Assembly (NCBI GenBank): GCA_041743655.1
Contig: JBGTMJ010000028.1
Span: 1-12,076, forward strand
Source of the DNA: JARIHD01 sp041743655
GTDB lineage: Bacteria > Patescibacteriota > Saccharimonadia > Saccharimonadales > UBA4665
Reading direction: 5' to 3'
DNA length: 12,076 nt
In this document: positions 1 to 7,004 of the stretch, one piece after another
Numbering within the stretch: position 1 is the first letter of the stretch
Layout: each line of letters starts with the position of its first letter
The notes under the pieces: model-generated
Seen by the model: only the letters and a program-made list of their open reading frames with translations
What the model was told of the DNA's origin: nothing
Database searches by the model: none
Position numbers and translations under genes: made by a program

Positions 1-621
1 CGCAGTATAAAGTTGTACAACTATATCTCGCCCTTGGAACCCAATGGGACTGGTCACCTTGTACCCATCAATCTCTATGCCAACAAGCGCGCTATTTACC
101 AGGCGCACCTCAACATCCTTACCGCCAAGCTCCCATGATAATTGCTTTTTGGCCTTTGCTTCAGCCCGCTTTTGTACAAGCCTGATAATGGTTTCCACTT
201 CGGCTAAATCAAGTGCTTTGTCCGGGTTCTTACGCGTAACTCTGACTGTTGTTGTCGTGCCCTTAACCAACTCACCAGCGATACCAATAACCGCAGTTCT
301 AACACTTACTCCTGCTTGCTGCTCAGCCTCATTCAATGCTTGGTCGCAGTTCGCAACAACACTCGCTATGTCAGCAATCGCGCCAGCCTGCATATCGCTT
401 AAGTTCTGATGCGCCCTACCGACACCAATGATTTCAACATTCTCATCCTTTACTTCACCCACGAGAGCTTTGATGAATTCTGTACCAATATCCAACGCAA
501 CAACATACTGCGTCTTTTCAGTCGCCTTTGCTCTCTGGGTAACCTTCGCGTTGACCTCGTTAACTTTGCTGGCAACCTTGCCAGCAACGGTCTGGCCTAA
601 CGTTTTGAATGTATCAAGCAT
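1..621 (-). CDS. FtsA-family actin-like ATPase (cell division), N-terminal 207 residues, truncated by window edge
   Basis: Reading down from an ATG at 621, the minus strand stays open for 207 codons to base 1, so the C-terminal part lies outside the window. After a Lys/Ala-rich leader of about 37 residues comes the phosphate-1 strand of the actin/hexokinase fold, VVALDIGTEFIKALVGEV, then an FtsA-like pattern: IIGVGRAHQ, a region like 'EAEQQAG' followed by AVIGIAGELVKG, and an SHS2-type insert with a helix (LAEVETIIRLVQKRAEAKA), then 'SPIGFQGRDIVVQLYTA'. FtsA tethers the FtsZ ring to the membrane. PilM has the same fold, but the 'EAE..AG' and 'PIGFQGR' stretches fit FtsA better. The long N-terminal leader is unusual for FtsA. 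An extended -10 sits 11 nt before the ATG and there is no Shine-Dalgarno. The start is 41 nt downstream of the alaS stop. The family is fairly sure; orthology with true FtsA is not proven without the C-terminus. Confidence 0.78.
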   Translation of the reverse strand, partial: MLDTFKTLGQTVAGKVASKVNEVNAKVTQRAKATEKTQYVVALDIGTEFIKALVGEVKDENVEIIGVGRAHQNLSDMQAGAIADIASVVANCDQALNEAEQQAGVSVRTAVIGIAGELVKGTTTTVRVTRKNPDKALDLAEVETIIRLVQKRAEAKAKKQLSWELGGKDVEVRLVNSALVGIEIDGYKVTSPIGFQGRDIVVQLYTA

Positions 622-632
622 AATCGAGTTCA

Positions 633-641
633 ATTATACCA
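633..641 (-). promoter_or_regulatory. Extended -10 promoter of the FtsA-like gene
   Basis: On the minus strand this reads TGGTATAAT, a perfect TGn extended -10. It ends 11 nt before the ATG at 621, so initiation about 7 nt downstream would give a leader of only a few bases or none. No good -35 is seen 17 nt upstream (ATCTGC), which extended -10 promoters tolerate. Confidence 0.6.
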
Positions 642-662
642 CGCCGTACTTGGGCGCAGATT

Positions 663-2600
663 CTATTGCAGGACTGCCTTAATGCGCCTAACACCTGCAG
701 AAGACGCTTCTTCTTTCAGGATCTTGAAACGCTTGCCATCTTCTTTAAGCGTCCCGGTACGTTGTACGTGCGGTCCGCCACAAATCTCACGCGAATAGTT
801 TTCTCCGTCCGGGTCACCAATAGTGTAAATCTTGACCTTGTCGCCATAGCGGTCACCAAAGGCACCAAGCACCTTACCCAATACTTCGCTGGTAATTTCT
901 TCGCGCCAGCTAACTGGCCAGTCTGTATCAATTTGTTCGTTCACAATCCGCTCAACTTCGGCAATTTGTTCGGGCGTAACTTTTTCCGGGTGACTAAAGT
1001 CAAAACGCAGACGCTCGGCAGTTATGTTGCTGCCACGCTGAATAATATGATCGCCAAGCACGATCCTGAGCGCCTTATACATCAGATGTGTTGCGGTGTG
1101 ATATTTGGTCGTAGTCTCTGAATGGTCAGCCAAACCCCCTTTAAAAGTTCCCTTTGATGCAGTTTGAGAACGCTTGCGCTGATCATTCATAAGCTCTTCG
1201 AAGCCCGCACGTAGCTTCGTCGGTTCCAGAGTGTTAATACCTCTCTTATATGCCTCCTCAACAGCCAGTTCGTATGGAAAGCCATAGGTATCATAAAGAG
1301 TAAATAAGTCCTTACCGTCCATGACATGAAAATCCTGAGCATCTTGTCCTGCTCCTAGATCTCTTTGCGCAACTAGCTTATCGAACATATGCAGACCTTT
1401 GCGCAAAGTTTGGCGGAAAGCTTTTTCCTCACGTATGAGAATATTGATTACATCTTGTTCACGCTCTGCAACTTCTGGGAAATCGGCCTTGTAGAGGCTG
1501 GCTACCACAGGAACAACCTGTTCACAGAGTCCTTGTTCAATACCTAGCTCGAAGGCAAAGCGGATAGCGCGGCGCAGCAAACGGCGCATGACATAGCCTT
1601 GGGCCTTATTACTCGGTATCACGCCATCAACAGCCAGGAAAGTTGCACCACGAAGATGGTCGGCAATAACCCGCATGCTTTCCGTGTGATTGTCGTACTT
1701 CTTCCCAGATAATACTTCAAGCTTTTCGATAATCGGCCACAGGATACTGATCTTAAACACGTCCGGGTTATTGATTGCTGCGGCTGCCAGACGTTCCAAA
1801 CCTCCACCAAAGTCCACGTTACGCTTAGGCAATTTGTCAAAGCCCGCATCGGTCTTGATATATTCCATAAACACACTGTTACCAATTTCCATGAACTGAC
1901 CGCAGTCACAGTTGGGATGACAGAACTCACCATACCGTTTCTTCTCGGCATCATCATGATCACGTTCGTAAAAACGATAAAAGACTTCACTATCCGGACC
2001 GCCAGGCTCGCCGACAGGCATGTCTTCAATTTTCCCTGCCCTGCACCACCAGTTTTTGCTGGCATCATAAAAGAAGATATGCTCCCCAGGCCTAATGCCG
2101 CGCTCGTAACCAGCCTGCTCCGAACCGATATCGACAGCCGACGTGTCTATGCCCTTGCCGGCAAAAAGCCGCTGCCATATGTCGGCACTCTCGGTATCTT
2201 TGGGGATACTATGGGCTTCGTCACCAATAAAGGACGTTACATACAGCTTTGCTGGGTCGAGCTTTACGGCATCCGTCAGGAATTCAAAACACCACGGCAA
2301 CTGCTCGGCTTTAAAATAATCACCTAAAGACCAGTTGCCCAGCATTTCAAAAAATGTCGTGTGGCGGTTATCACCAACTTCTTCGATATCCCCGGCACGA
2401 AAACTGGTCTGACTGTCCACCAACTGCGTACCTTCCGGGTGTTCCTCCCCTAGCAAATAGGGTATAAGCGGTTGCATACCGGAGCCCACAAACAGTGTCG
2501 TCGGATCGTTCTGTGGCACCAACAGTGCCCGCGGTATAACTTTGTGCCCGCGGTTCTTAAAAAATTCTAAGTAGGATTTGCGGATATCTTGTGCGTTCAT
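663..2600 (-). CDS. alaS: Alanyl-tRNA synthetase, compact form lacking the C-terminal (DHHA1/C-Ala) domain
   Basis: Charges tRNA-Ala with alanine in the cytoplasm and hydrolyses mischarged Ser/Gly-tRNA. Numbering is from the ATG at 2600 (645 residues). The class II catalytic core shows motif 2 (RHTTFFEMLGNWSLGDYFK, about 79-97) and motif 3 (NVDFGGGLERL, 261-271). The tRNA-recognition helical part contains GYVMRRLLRRAIR. The editing domain has its zinc-site pairs HTATH (H501, H505) and CGGPH (C607, H611; CGGTH is more usual). The protein stops at GVRRIKAVLQ, where typical AlaRS of about 875 residues continues into a coiled coil and DHHA1 domain. The usual bacterial GPCGPC loop reads GEPGGPDSEV, and a Cys cluster (C227, C231, C233) precedes QFMEIGNSVF. 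The frame is open 36 codons further upstream, but that extension covers the -10 and the palindrome, so ATG 2600 is preferred; ATGs at 2609 and 2612 are alternatives. Identity is certain. Confidence 0.96.
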   Translation of the reverse strand: MNAQDIRKSYLEFFKNRGHKVIPRALLVPQNDPTTLFVGSGMQPLIPYLLGEEHPEGTQLVDSQTSFRAGDIEEVGDNRHTTFFEMLGNWSLGDYFKAEQLPWCFEFLTDAVKLDPAKLYVTSFIGDEAHSIPKDTESADIWQRLFAGKGIDTSAVDIGSEQAGYERGIRPGEHIFFYDASKNWWCRAGKIEDMPVGEPGGPDSEVFYRFYERDHDDAEKKRYGEFCHPNCDCGQFMEIGNSVFMEYIKTDAGFDKLPKRNVDFGGGLERLAAAAINNPDVFKISILWPIIEKLEVLSGKKYDNHTESMRVIADHLRGATFLAVDGVIPSNKAQGYVMRRLLRRAIRFAFELGIEQGLCEQVVPVVASLYKADFPEVAEREQDVINILIREEKAFRQTLRKGLHMFDKLVAQRDLGAGQDAQDFHVMDGKDLFTLYDTYGFPYELAVEEAYKRGINTLEPTKLRAGFEELMNDQRKRSQTASKGTFKGGLADHSETTTKYHTATHLMYKALRIVLGDHIIQRGSNITAERLRFDFSHPEKVTPEQIAEVERIVNEQIDTDWPVSWREEITSEVLGKVLGAFGDRYGDKVKIYTIGDPDGENYSREICGGPHVQRTGTLKEDGKRFKILKEEASSAGVRRIKAVLQ

Positions 2601-2610
2601 AGTTGGCATC

Positions 2611-2619
2611 ATTATAACA
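2611..2619 (-). promoter_or_regulatory. Extended -10 promoter of alaS
   Basis: On the minus strand this reads TGTTATAAT, a perfect extended -10 located 10 nt before the ATG at 2600. No Shine-Dalgarno lies between, which suggests a leaderless alaS mRNA. The hexamer would fall inside the coding region if the longest open frame were used, which supports the downstream start. Confidence 0.6.
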
Positions 2620-2653
2620 GATGGCGTTTGGTTCCTAACAGACTGAGCACTTG

Positions 2654-2776
2654 ACCCAGCTGCATGAACAGCACGGAGTATGTGCCCGCCCCTGCACGCT
2701 AATGACAAGCCTTAAAGTATAAGGTTGTCCTTAGCGCTTCGGGCTATGATACTCCGTGCTGTTCATGCAGCTGGGT
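2654..2776. repeat. 123-nt palindromic element with perfect 28-bp terminal inverted repeats
   Basis: The arms 2654-2681 and 2749-2776 are exact reverse complements (28 of 28). The interior continues the same hairpin with gaps: 2684-2688 pairs with 2740-2744, 2697-2702 with 2731-2736, 2704-2708 with 2725-2729, and 2710-2713 with 2721-2724 after one bulged base (2709), closing a 7-nt loop at 2714-2720. That is about 48 pairs in one stem. The element sits between the mnmA stop (2798) and the alaS promoter (2611-2619). It carries no open frame of note, no T-run after the stem on either strand, and no clear target-site duplication. It could be a MITE-like non-autonomous element, a processing or decay barrier in the mnmA 3' end, or a structured regulatory RNA. 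The repeat itself is directly visible; its nature is unknown. Confidence 0.93.
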
Positions 2777-2797
2777 TCGAAACACAGCAATCTTACC

Positions 2798-3844
2798 TTA
2801 CAAAACTATGCCACCGCCGACGATACGGTCCCCCTCGTACAGTACAGCCGACTGACCGGGTGTAAGGGCCCGGACTTCGTGCTGTAGTTCAAGCCTCCAG
2901 GTGCCATCTTCTATTTTTTGTATGGCTGTCACTCGTGTCAGCTCCGCCCGGTAACGGGTGCGCACTCTGTACTCATTTGAGGTGTTGGGCTCAGCATTGA
3001 TCCAATGTGGAGCGGTCAGGGTCAATTCGTTATTCCACAACTTGGCGTCCTGTAGATCGGTTGTGACATACACCTCATTTTTCGACATGTCTTTGCCGAC
3101 AACATAGTATGGCAGCCCGCCCCCCACGCTCAGACCGTGACGTTGGCCTATCGTGTAGAACAGAGCGCCCTCATGCTCACTGACCAAATTGCCCTGTTGG
3201 TCGATAATCGTACCTGGTTCAGTTTTAACAAACTGTTGCAAGAATTCCTTAATACCCACCTTACCTACAAAGCAAATACCTTGACTGTCTTTTTTTTCGG
3301 CAGTGCTCAAGCCCAATTGTTTCGCAAGTTTGCGAACCTCGGGTTTAGTATATTCACCTATCGGCATCAGGCTACGCCTCAGTGCGTCTTCGGTAACACG
3401 GTATAAGAAGTAGCTCTGGTCCTTATTCGAGTCAAGGCCGGCAAGAAGCTTGCTTTCTTTGATACGGGCATAATGCCCGGTCGCAATCATGTCCGCACCA
3501 TCACTCAGCGCTGTTTCCAGGAAAAGTTTAAACTTCACTTCCTGGTTACACATAATGTCAGGGTTAGGTGTGAGCCCTGCTTTGTAACCCTCAATCATAT
3601 AGTCAACAACTTTATGCCGGTATTCTTTTTCAAAGTCATACATCTTAAACGGTATATCTAAACGCACAGCCACACGTTTAGCATCCTGGTAGTCATCTTT
3701 CCAGGGACATGTTAAACCTGGCAAATCCTGGCTCCAGTTCTTCATATATACGCCTGTGACATCATACCCCTGCTCCTTTAGGAGTGCAGCGGTCACCGAG
3801 CTGTCTACGCCACCCGACATACCTACGTACACTTTTTTTGCCAT
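2798..3844 (-). CDS. mnmA: tRNA-specific 2-thiouridylase MnmA
   Basis: Makes 2-thiouridine at wobble position 34 of tRNA-Lys, -Glu and -Gln using ATP and sulfur delivered as a persulfide, in the cytoplasm. The 348-residue length is close to normal. The N-terminal PP-loop ATP-pyrophosphatase motif SGGVDSS is at 10-16. The two catalytic cysteines are C99, in PNPDIMCNQEVKF, and C191, in DSQGICFVG. Other family landmarks include TGHYAR, LDSNKDQSYFLY and the C-terminal IGQRHGLSVGGGLPYYVV and TPGQSAVLY stretches of the beta-barrel part. It starts at ATG 3844 with an extended -10 nine nt upstream and no Shine-Dalgarno. It lies 35 nt downstream of the surface-gene cluster on the same strand and upstream of the palindrome and alaS. 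Confidence 0.97.
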   Translation of the reverse strand: MAKKVYVGMSGGVDSSVTAALLKEQGYDVTGVYMKNWSQDLPGLTCPWKDDYQDAKRVAVRLDIPFKMYDFEKEYRHKVVDYMIEGYKAGLTPNPDIMCNQEVKFKLFLETALSDGADMIATGHYARIKESKLLAGLDSNKDQSYFLYRVTEDALRRSLMPIGEYTKPEVRKLAKQLGLSTAEKKDSQGICFVGKVGIKEFLQQFVKTEPGTIIDQQGNLVSEHEGALFYTIGQRHGLSVGGGLPYYVVGKDMSKNEVYVTTDLQDAKLWNNELTLTAPHWINAEPNTSNEYRVRTRYRAELTRVTAIQKIEDGTWRLELQHEVRALTPGQSAVLYEGDRIVGGGIVL

Positions 3845-3853
3845 ATATTATTT

Positions 3854-3862
3854 ATTTTAGCA
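3854..3862 (-). promoter_or_regulatory. Extended -10 promoter of mnmA
   Basis: On the minus strand this reads TGCTAAAAT, one mismatch from the TGnTATAAT consensus. It ends 9 nt before the mnmA ATG at 3844, so the transcript would start at or next to the initiator codon. It lies in the 35-nt gap after the PKD gene, which argues that mnmA has its own promoter rather than depending only on read-through. Confidence 0.5.
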
Positions 3863-3879
3863 AATACTAGCCACTTAGA

Positions 3880-4779
3880 CTACTCCTGTTCACGGCGTTC
3901 AAGCTGCTTGCGCAGTACCGCAAGTTCGTAACGTCGTCCAAGCCAAAAGCTAGCCATGAGCAGTGGCATACAAATTAATGCCGGAAGCCATAGCACTTTT
4001 GTGATGATCGTTGAACTCCCGTCTTGTGCCCCGGGCTTGGAAGTGACTGCACCGTTAGCAACTGCTACCAGTTGCAGAAACGCTGACAGCCCATTCTTAT
4101 CAGTACCTCTTATGATAACTTTATAGGTTCCGGCTTTGTCGTAAACATGGTTCAAATCGATATCACCGGTGAATTCGCTGCTGATGAGGCTTGACGGCTT
4201 ACCGTCACCCCAATCTGCACTTACAGCGTAAGGACCAGTACCGCCGTTAAGTATAATCGGCCAGACCAGCCTCTGCCCTGGGTTTGCACCGCGCTGGGCA
4301 AAGTTGCTCGTTATAGTAAATTGGGTCGTCCCAAACGGATTAAACTGCGAATCATTAAAAGTCACCGTCACTACGCCGGAATCAGGGCTAGACTGGTCCA
4401 GCGAGTCAAAGGCACGGGCAACCAAATCGTTGCGTCCGGACAATAAATCTATTTGGATAGTGTAGCTTCCAGTTTCACATTGAACAGAGCCAACAAAAAC
4501 GTTGTTGGAAAATATCTTAACCAGCAAGCCTTTAGGACAAATACCATTAACGGCTATAGGTATGTCAGTAAAAGTCTGGCCATTACGTGGCGTCGTAATT
4601 GTCGCTCCCACGGACGGCGGTCCGCTCGGTATCCTGCCTTCTACACCTATCGAACCATCCTGTGGGTTTTCGACAGGTACAGCAGCTGAAGCATTGCCGG
4701 CAAAAACTACCAGACAAGGCACAGTAAGCAGTAAGCAACATAGTGCTAATAAATGGCGAAAGGTAAGGCAATTTATCAT
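3880..4779 (-). CDS. Secreted, C-terminally membrane-anchored Ig-like/PKD-domain surface protein
   Basis: Numbering is from ATG 4779 (299 residues). A signal peptide covers about 1-32 (hydrophobic LLALCCLLLTVPCLVVF, ending ASA). A first beta-sandwich, about 58-141, resembles bacterial Ig-like domains (ITTPRNGQTFTDIPIAVNG; C81 and C101 could pair). A PKD domain, about 152-242, shows its hallmarks ADWGDG (188-193) and HVYDKAGTYKVIIRGTDKNG (211-230). One membrane helix (about 263-280) is followed by a charged cytoplasmic tail ending KQLERREQE. PKD domains usually mediate extracellular protein or glycan contacts. The open frame runs 38 codons further upstream, but that would overlap the preceding gene and bury the signal peptide. 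ATG 4779 lies 5 nt after the upstream stop with no Shine-Dalgarno, so translational coupling is likely. It is the last gene of the surface cluster. The domains are clear; the role is inferred. Confidence 0.85.
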   Translation of the reverse strand: MINCLTFRHLLALCCLLLTVPCLVVFAGNASAAVPVENPQDGSIGVEGRIPSGPPSVGATITTPRNGQTFTDIPIAVNGICPKGLLVKIFSNNVFVGSVQCETGSYTIQIDLLSGRNDLVARAFDSLDQSSPDSGVVTVTFNDSQFNPFGTTQFTITSNFAQRGANPGQRLVWPIILNGGTGPYAVSADWGDGKPSSLISSEFTGDIDLNHVYDKAGTYKVIIRGTDKNGLSAFLQLVAVANGAVTSKPGAQDGSSTIITKVLWLPALICMPLLMASFWLGRRYELAVLRKQLERREQE

Positions 4780-4784
4780 AGCTG

Positions 4785-5837
4785 CTAGCGGCGTAGCCGG
4801 CGGTGATTGCCTATCAATGCCCTGTAGGCAGGTCGGATAAAGATCAGTGCTGCCAGTAGCAGCAGAACCACAAAACCTGCTATCGACCACCATGGGAAGT
4901 ACCAGAAACTGGCAACAGCGCGTACCTCTTGTGTATTGTTACCGTTCAAACTATAGTACAACGACATTTCAGCCGTGTAGCGTCCTGGGAATAACCTGGG
5001 ATCATCACAAACAGAAGTTTTGGACACGTGGCCGGTATCCGGGTTCTTAAGCGTCATGATACGTTCTCTGATACACAACTGGAACCGGCGGGTCTGGCCC
5101 ATCAGCGCCAGCTGCTTTTTCGGATTGGCTTCATCAATCAGTTTTACTGTACGGCCGAATATGTTCTTGATCACAATGTTGCCTGCGGGCTGCTCAGCAA
5201 CGTTACCTTCATTCTGTAGCCGGTAGGCAAACTCTTTAGGCGCAGAGCCTATGAAGTCCGCTGCAAACTTGCCATCCACCTGACTGGCATCTGATATCCA
5301 GGTCCCAAACTTCTTCAGGATTAACAATTCTTTGGCATCACCCGGCACAGTCATGAACACCAGGGTGACCGTCGACGCAGCTATGTTAACTCTCTGTTTA
5401 GTCTCAGGGTTAACAGCGATGTACTCAATCGCGCTGTAATAGCTGCCAGCACCCTGGCTTGCAGGAACAGTAATACTAATGGGAACGTTCACCGCTTCTC
5501 CTGCAGCTATCGTGATACTAGCCGGAATCGTGAGGAACGGTTTGAGCGACCATGGAGTTTGGGGAGCGTCGTCATTGATATGCAAGGCCGGCGCACCGGT
5601 TTCGTTCTGGTGGCCAAAATCAATGATGCGCATACGTACTTGCAGATCCTGATCACGACTCAGATTACTGATATATAGCGTGTCTTTTAAGGATTTTCCA
5701 GCCTCGACAGTAAAATCCTTACGGGGCAATATGCCCAAACCGTTGGACTGCGCGTCTGCGGAAGCTGTATTCAGTAACACAATAACAGCCAACACGATAA
5801 TCGTAGCCCGCGTTATTTTTCTAATAACCTCACCCAT
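4785..5837 (-). CDS. DUF916-like (WxL-interacting-protein-like) surface protein with C-terminal membrane anchor, copy 2
   Basis: 350 residues: signal peptide about 1-28, a first beta-sandwich about 32-142, a second about 150-310, a membrane helix about 316-335, then a basic tail (HRRLRR). The first domain follows the DUF916 pattern: NGLGILPRKDFTVEAGKSL, a 'YISNLS' strand, then an 'ISITVPASQGAGSYYSAIEY' stretch. The second domain ends FPGRYTAEMSLYYSL and carries C255 and C277, which could form a disulfide. The juxtamembrane FWYFPWW matches FWVLPW in the gene at 7005-8015, its paralogue. In Gram-positive bacteria DUF916/DUF3324 proteins hold WxL proteins at peptidoglycan. Here the neighbour just upstream is a secreted beta protein, which suggests a partner pair. 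An AAGGA motif (5850-5854) lies 12 nt before the ATG, and an extended -10-like TGCTACACT lies at 5862-5870. Family assignment is by pattern only. Confidence 0.78.
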   Translation of the reverse strand: MGEVIRKITRATIIVLAVIVLLNTASADAQSNGLGILPRKDFTVEAGKSLKDTLYISNLSRDQDLQVRMRIIDFGHQNETGAPALHINDDAPQTPWSLKPFLTIPASITIAAGEAVNVPISITVPASQGAGSYYSAIEYIAVNPETKQRVNIAASTVTLVFMTVPGDAKELLILKKFGTWISDASQVDGKFAADFIGSAPKEFAYRLQNEGNVAEQPAGNIVIKNIFGRTVKLIDEANPKKQLALMGQTRRFQLCIRERIMTLKNPDTGHVSKTSVCDDPRLFPGRYTAEMSLYYSLNGNNTQEVRAVASFWYFPWWSIAGFVVLLLLAALIFIRPAYRALIGNHRRLRR

Positions 5838-5861
5838 CGGTATACATTTTCCTTAACCCTT

Positions 5862-5870
5862 AGTGTAGCA
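5862..5870 (-). promoter_or_regulatory. Possible extended -10 for the second DUF916-like gene
   Basis: The minus strand reads TGCTACACT, in the 33-nt gap between the stop at 5871 and the ATG at 5837. Initiation 7 nt downstream would leave a short leader holding the AAGGA at 5850-5854. The hexamer has two mismatches to TATAAT, so this is weak; read-through from the gene upstream is as likely. Confidence 0.3.
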
Positions 5871-6941
5871 TCAAAAGCTGGCCGAACAAATATATGTCAC
5901 GGTCGCAGTATACAGGCCGGGCGGCTGCGCAGGGGCGACATTGGCGACATAACTGACGGTAAAGGTGCGGATATCAGTCGCTGCCGGACTTGTGGCTATC
6001 ACGTCGCCGCTTTTAAAAACGTAGCGGTCGGGGATATTATAGGAACCCGAGGGATTGGCGATTCCGGCGCCCGACGGATCATTTCCAATATCCGGGTCAC
6101 TGTTATCACGTAAGTTTATGCCGAACTGTGGATTCCCCGGCGCGCTGACCGTCGGAGTTGCCAGTGCCGGTATGCTGTTATTGCCCGATGTCATAGTCGT
6201 GCCGTACGCAGCAATCACTACGCCGAACTCCGCGTTCGTTGCCGCCTGCATCTGCGATGTGCCAGCAGAAGCGTTTGTCGCCTTCAGGTCACCCAGATCA
6301 ACAAGGTTGCCGCCTGCCGAGGAACAGTCGCCAGTGATAACTAAACCGACGCAAAACTTAAGTATTGGTGGTACTTCGGTGCTAACATCTAGTACATCGG
6401 CAGTAGAGCTTACGACGGCTCCGAAATCGGTATGCGGACCCGTTGCCGCCGGAGTCGAATAAGTGGTAATGCGCGCAAAGAACGTCCCGGGGGGACCGTC
6501 CGGATTTTTAACATTGTCAAATGTATACTCGGACTGGCCGCTGCTCGGCGGCGCAGTCATGGCCCGTGTCAATATTATCCTATTTGTCTGAGCCGTCAGG
6601 ATAAAAAATCCCACCTCGCCCATCTGCTGGGTCAGCATAGCACCGGACGCGTCCATTCCTGGAGGGGCATTGCATGCCACATCCAACAGAGGGCTCGTGC
6701 AGTATTCAAACATCACTGAGCCTAACGGTACAGCTGTAGAAGCATAAGAGAATCGGAATGTGTGCTCAGTGACTGTACTGACTGCTGGATCTCGAATCTG
6801 TAAGCTGCGCTGCATGAGAGTAAGCGCCGATACTTCTGAGGATATCCATAGCCCCTGCACGCCGCTGGCAAGCAACACGACCAGCATCATACAATACATT
6901 CCATACCGAAACTTGTGTAGCAGCTTTAACGCATTGAGCAT
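5871..6941 (-). CDS. Secreted two-domain beta-sandwich surface protein (WxL-like), copy 2
   Basis: 356 residues with a signal peptide about 1-39 (CMMLVVLLASGVQGLWISS, ending VSA). The N-terminal half, about 45-190, is a beta-rich domain with C81/C90. The C-terminal half, about 190-356, begins LKFCVGLVITGDC (C197/C206), continues GGNLVDLGDLKAT and TSGNNSI, then FGINLRDNSDPDIGNDP (273-289), YVFKSGDVIA and SYVANV, and ends GLYTATVTYICSASF. There is no membrane anchor and no LPxTG. The same architecture appears in the protein at 8105-9238, and the C-terminal half also in the one at 10114-10863. The ending is reminiscent of WxL domains (GxYTxTLTW) but has no tryptophan. It precedes a DUF916-like gene by 33 nt. 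It starts at ATG 6941 with TACAAT 12 nt upstream and no Shine-Dalgarno. A structural or adhesive surface role is inferred. Confidence 0.8.
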   Translation of the reverse strand: MLNALKLLHKFRYGMYCMMLVVLLASGVQGLWISSEVSALTLMQRSLQIRDPAVSTVTEHTFRFSYASTAVPLGSVMFEYCTSPLLDVACNAPPGMDASGAMLTQQMGEVGFFILTAQTNRIILTRAMTAPPSSGQSEYTFDNVKNPDGPPGTFFARITTYSTPAATGPHTDFGAVVSSTADVLDVSTEVPPILKFCVGLVITGDCSSAGGNLVDLGDLKATNASAGTSQMQAATNAEFGVVIAAYGTTMTSGNNSIPALATPTVSAPGNPQFGINLRDNSDPDIGNDPSGAGIANPSGSYNIPDRYVFKSGDVIATSPAATDIRTFTVSYVANVAPAQPPGLYTATVTYICSASF

Positions 6942-6953
6942 AGTCTTATTGTT

Positions 6954-6959
6954 ATTGTA
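6954..6959 (-). promoter_or_regulatory. -10-like hexamer before the second WxL-like gene
   Basis: TACAAT on the minus strand, 12 nt before the ATG at 6941, with no Shine-Dalgarno between. It has no TGn extension and no good -35, so support is moderate to weak. It fits the spacing seen at the housekeeping genes. Confidence 0.35.
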
Positions 6960-7004
6960 TCGCCCGAATACCGTCTTGATGATACATAAAATCCTAACGG
7001 CTAT

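Noticed and set aside
1917..2327. Plus-strand open frame inside alaS
   Set aside because: Antisense to conserved AlaRS motifs, so a shadow.
2601..2708. 36-codon N-terminal extension of alaS to an upstream start
   Set aside because: It would translate part of the palindrome arm and overlap the TATAAT, and AlaRS normally begins near the (I/L)R..(F/Y)L.FF motif reached directly from ATG 2600.
2654..2776. Intrinsic terminator of mnmA
   Set aside because: The stem is far longer than usual and neither strand shows a T-run after it.
2771..2790. tRNA T-arm-like CTGGGTTCGAAACACAG at the edge of the palindrome
   Set aside because: The T-stem has a mismatch, no acceptor, D or anticodon arm can be formed upstream, and the GGGT belongs to the palindrome arm. 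No tRNA is supported.
4780..4893. 38-codon upstream extension of the PKD protein
   Set aside because: It overlaps the end of the preceding gene and would place the signal peptide internally; ATG 4779 immediately precedes a normal signal peptide.
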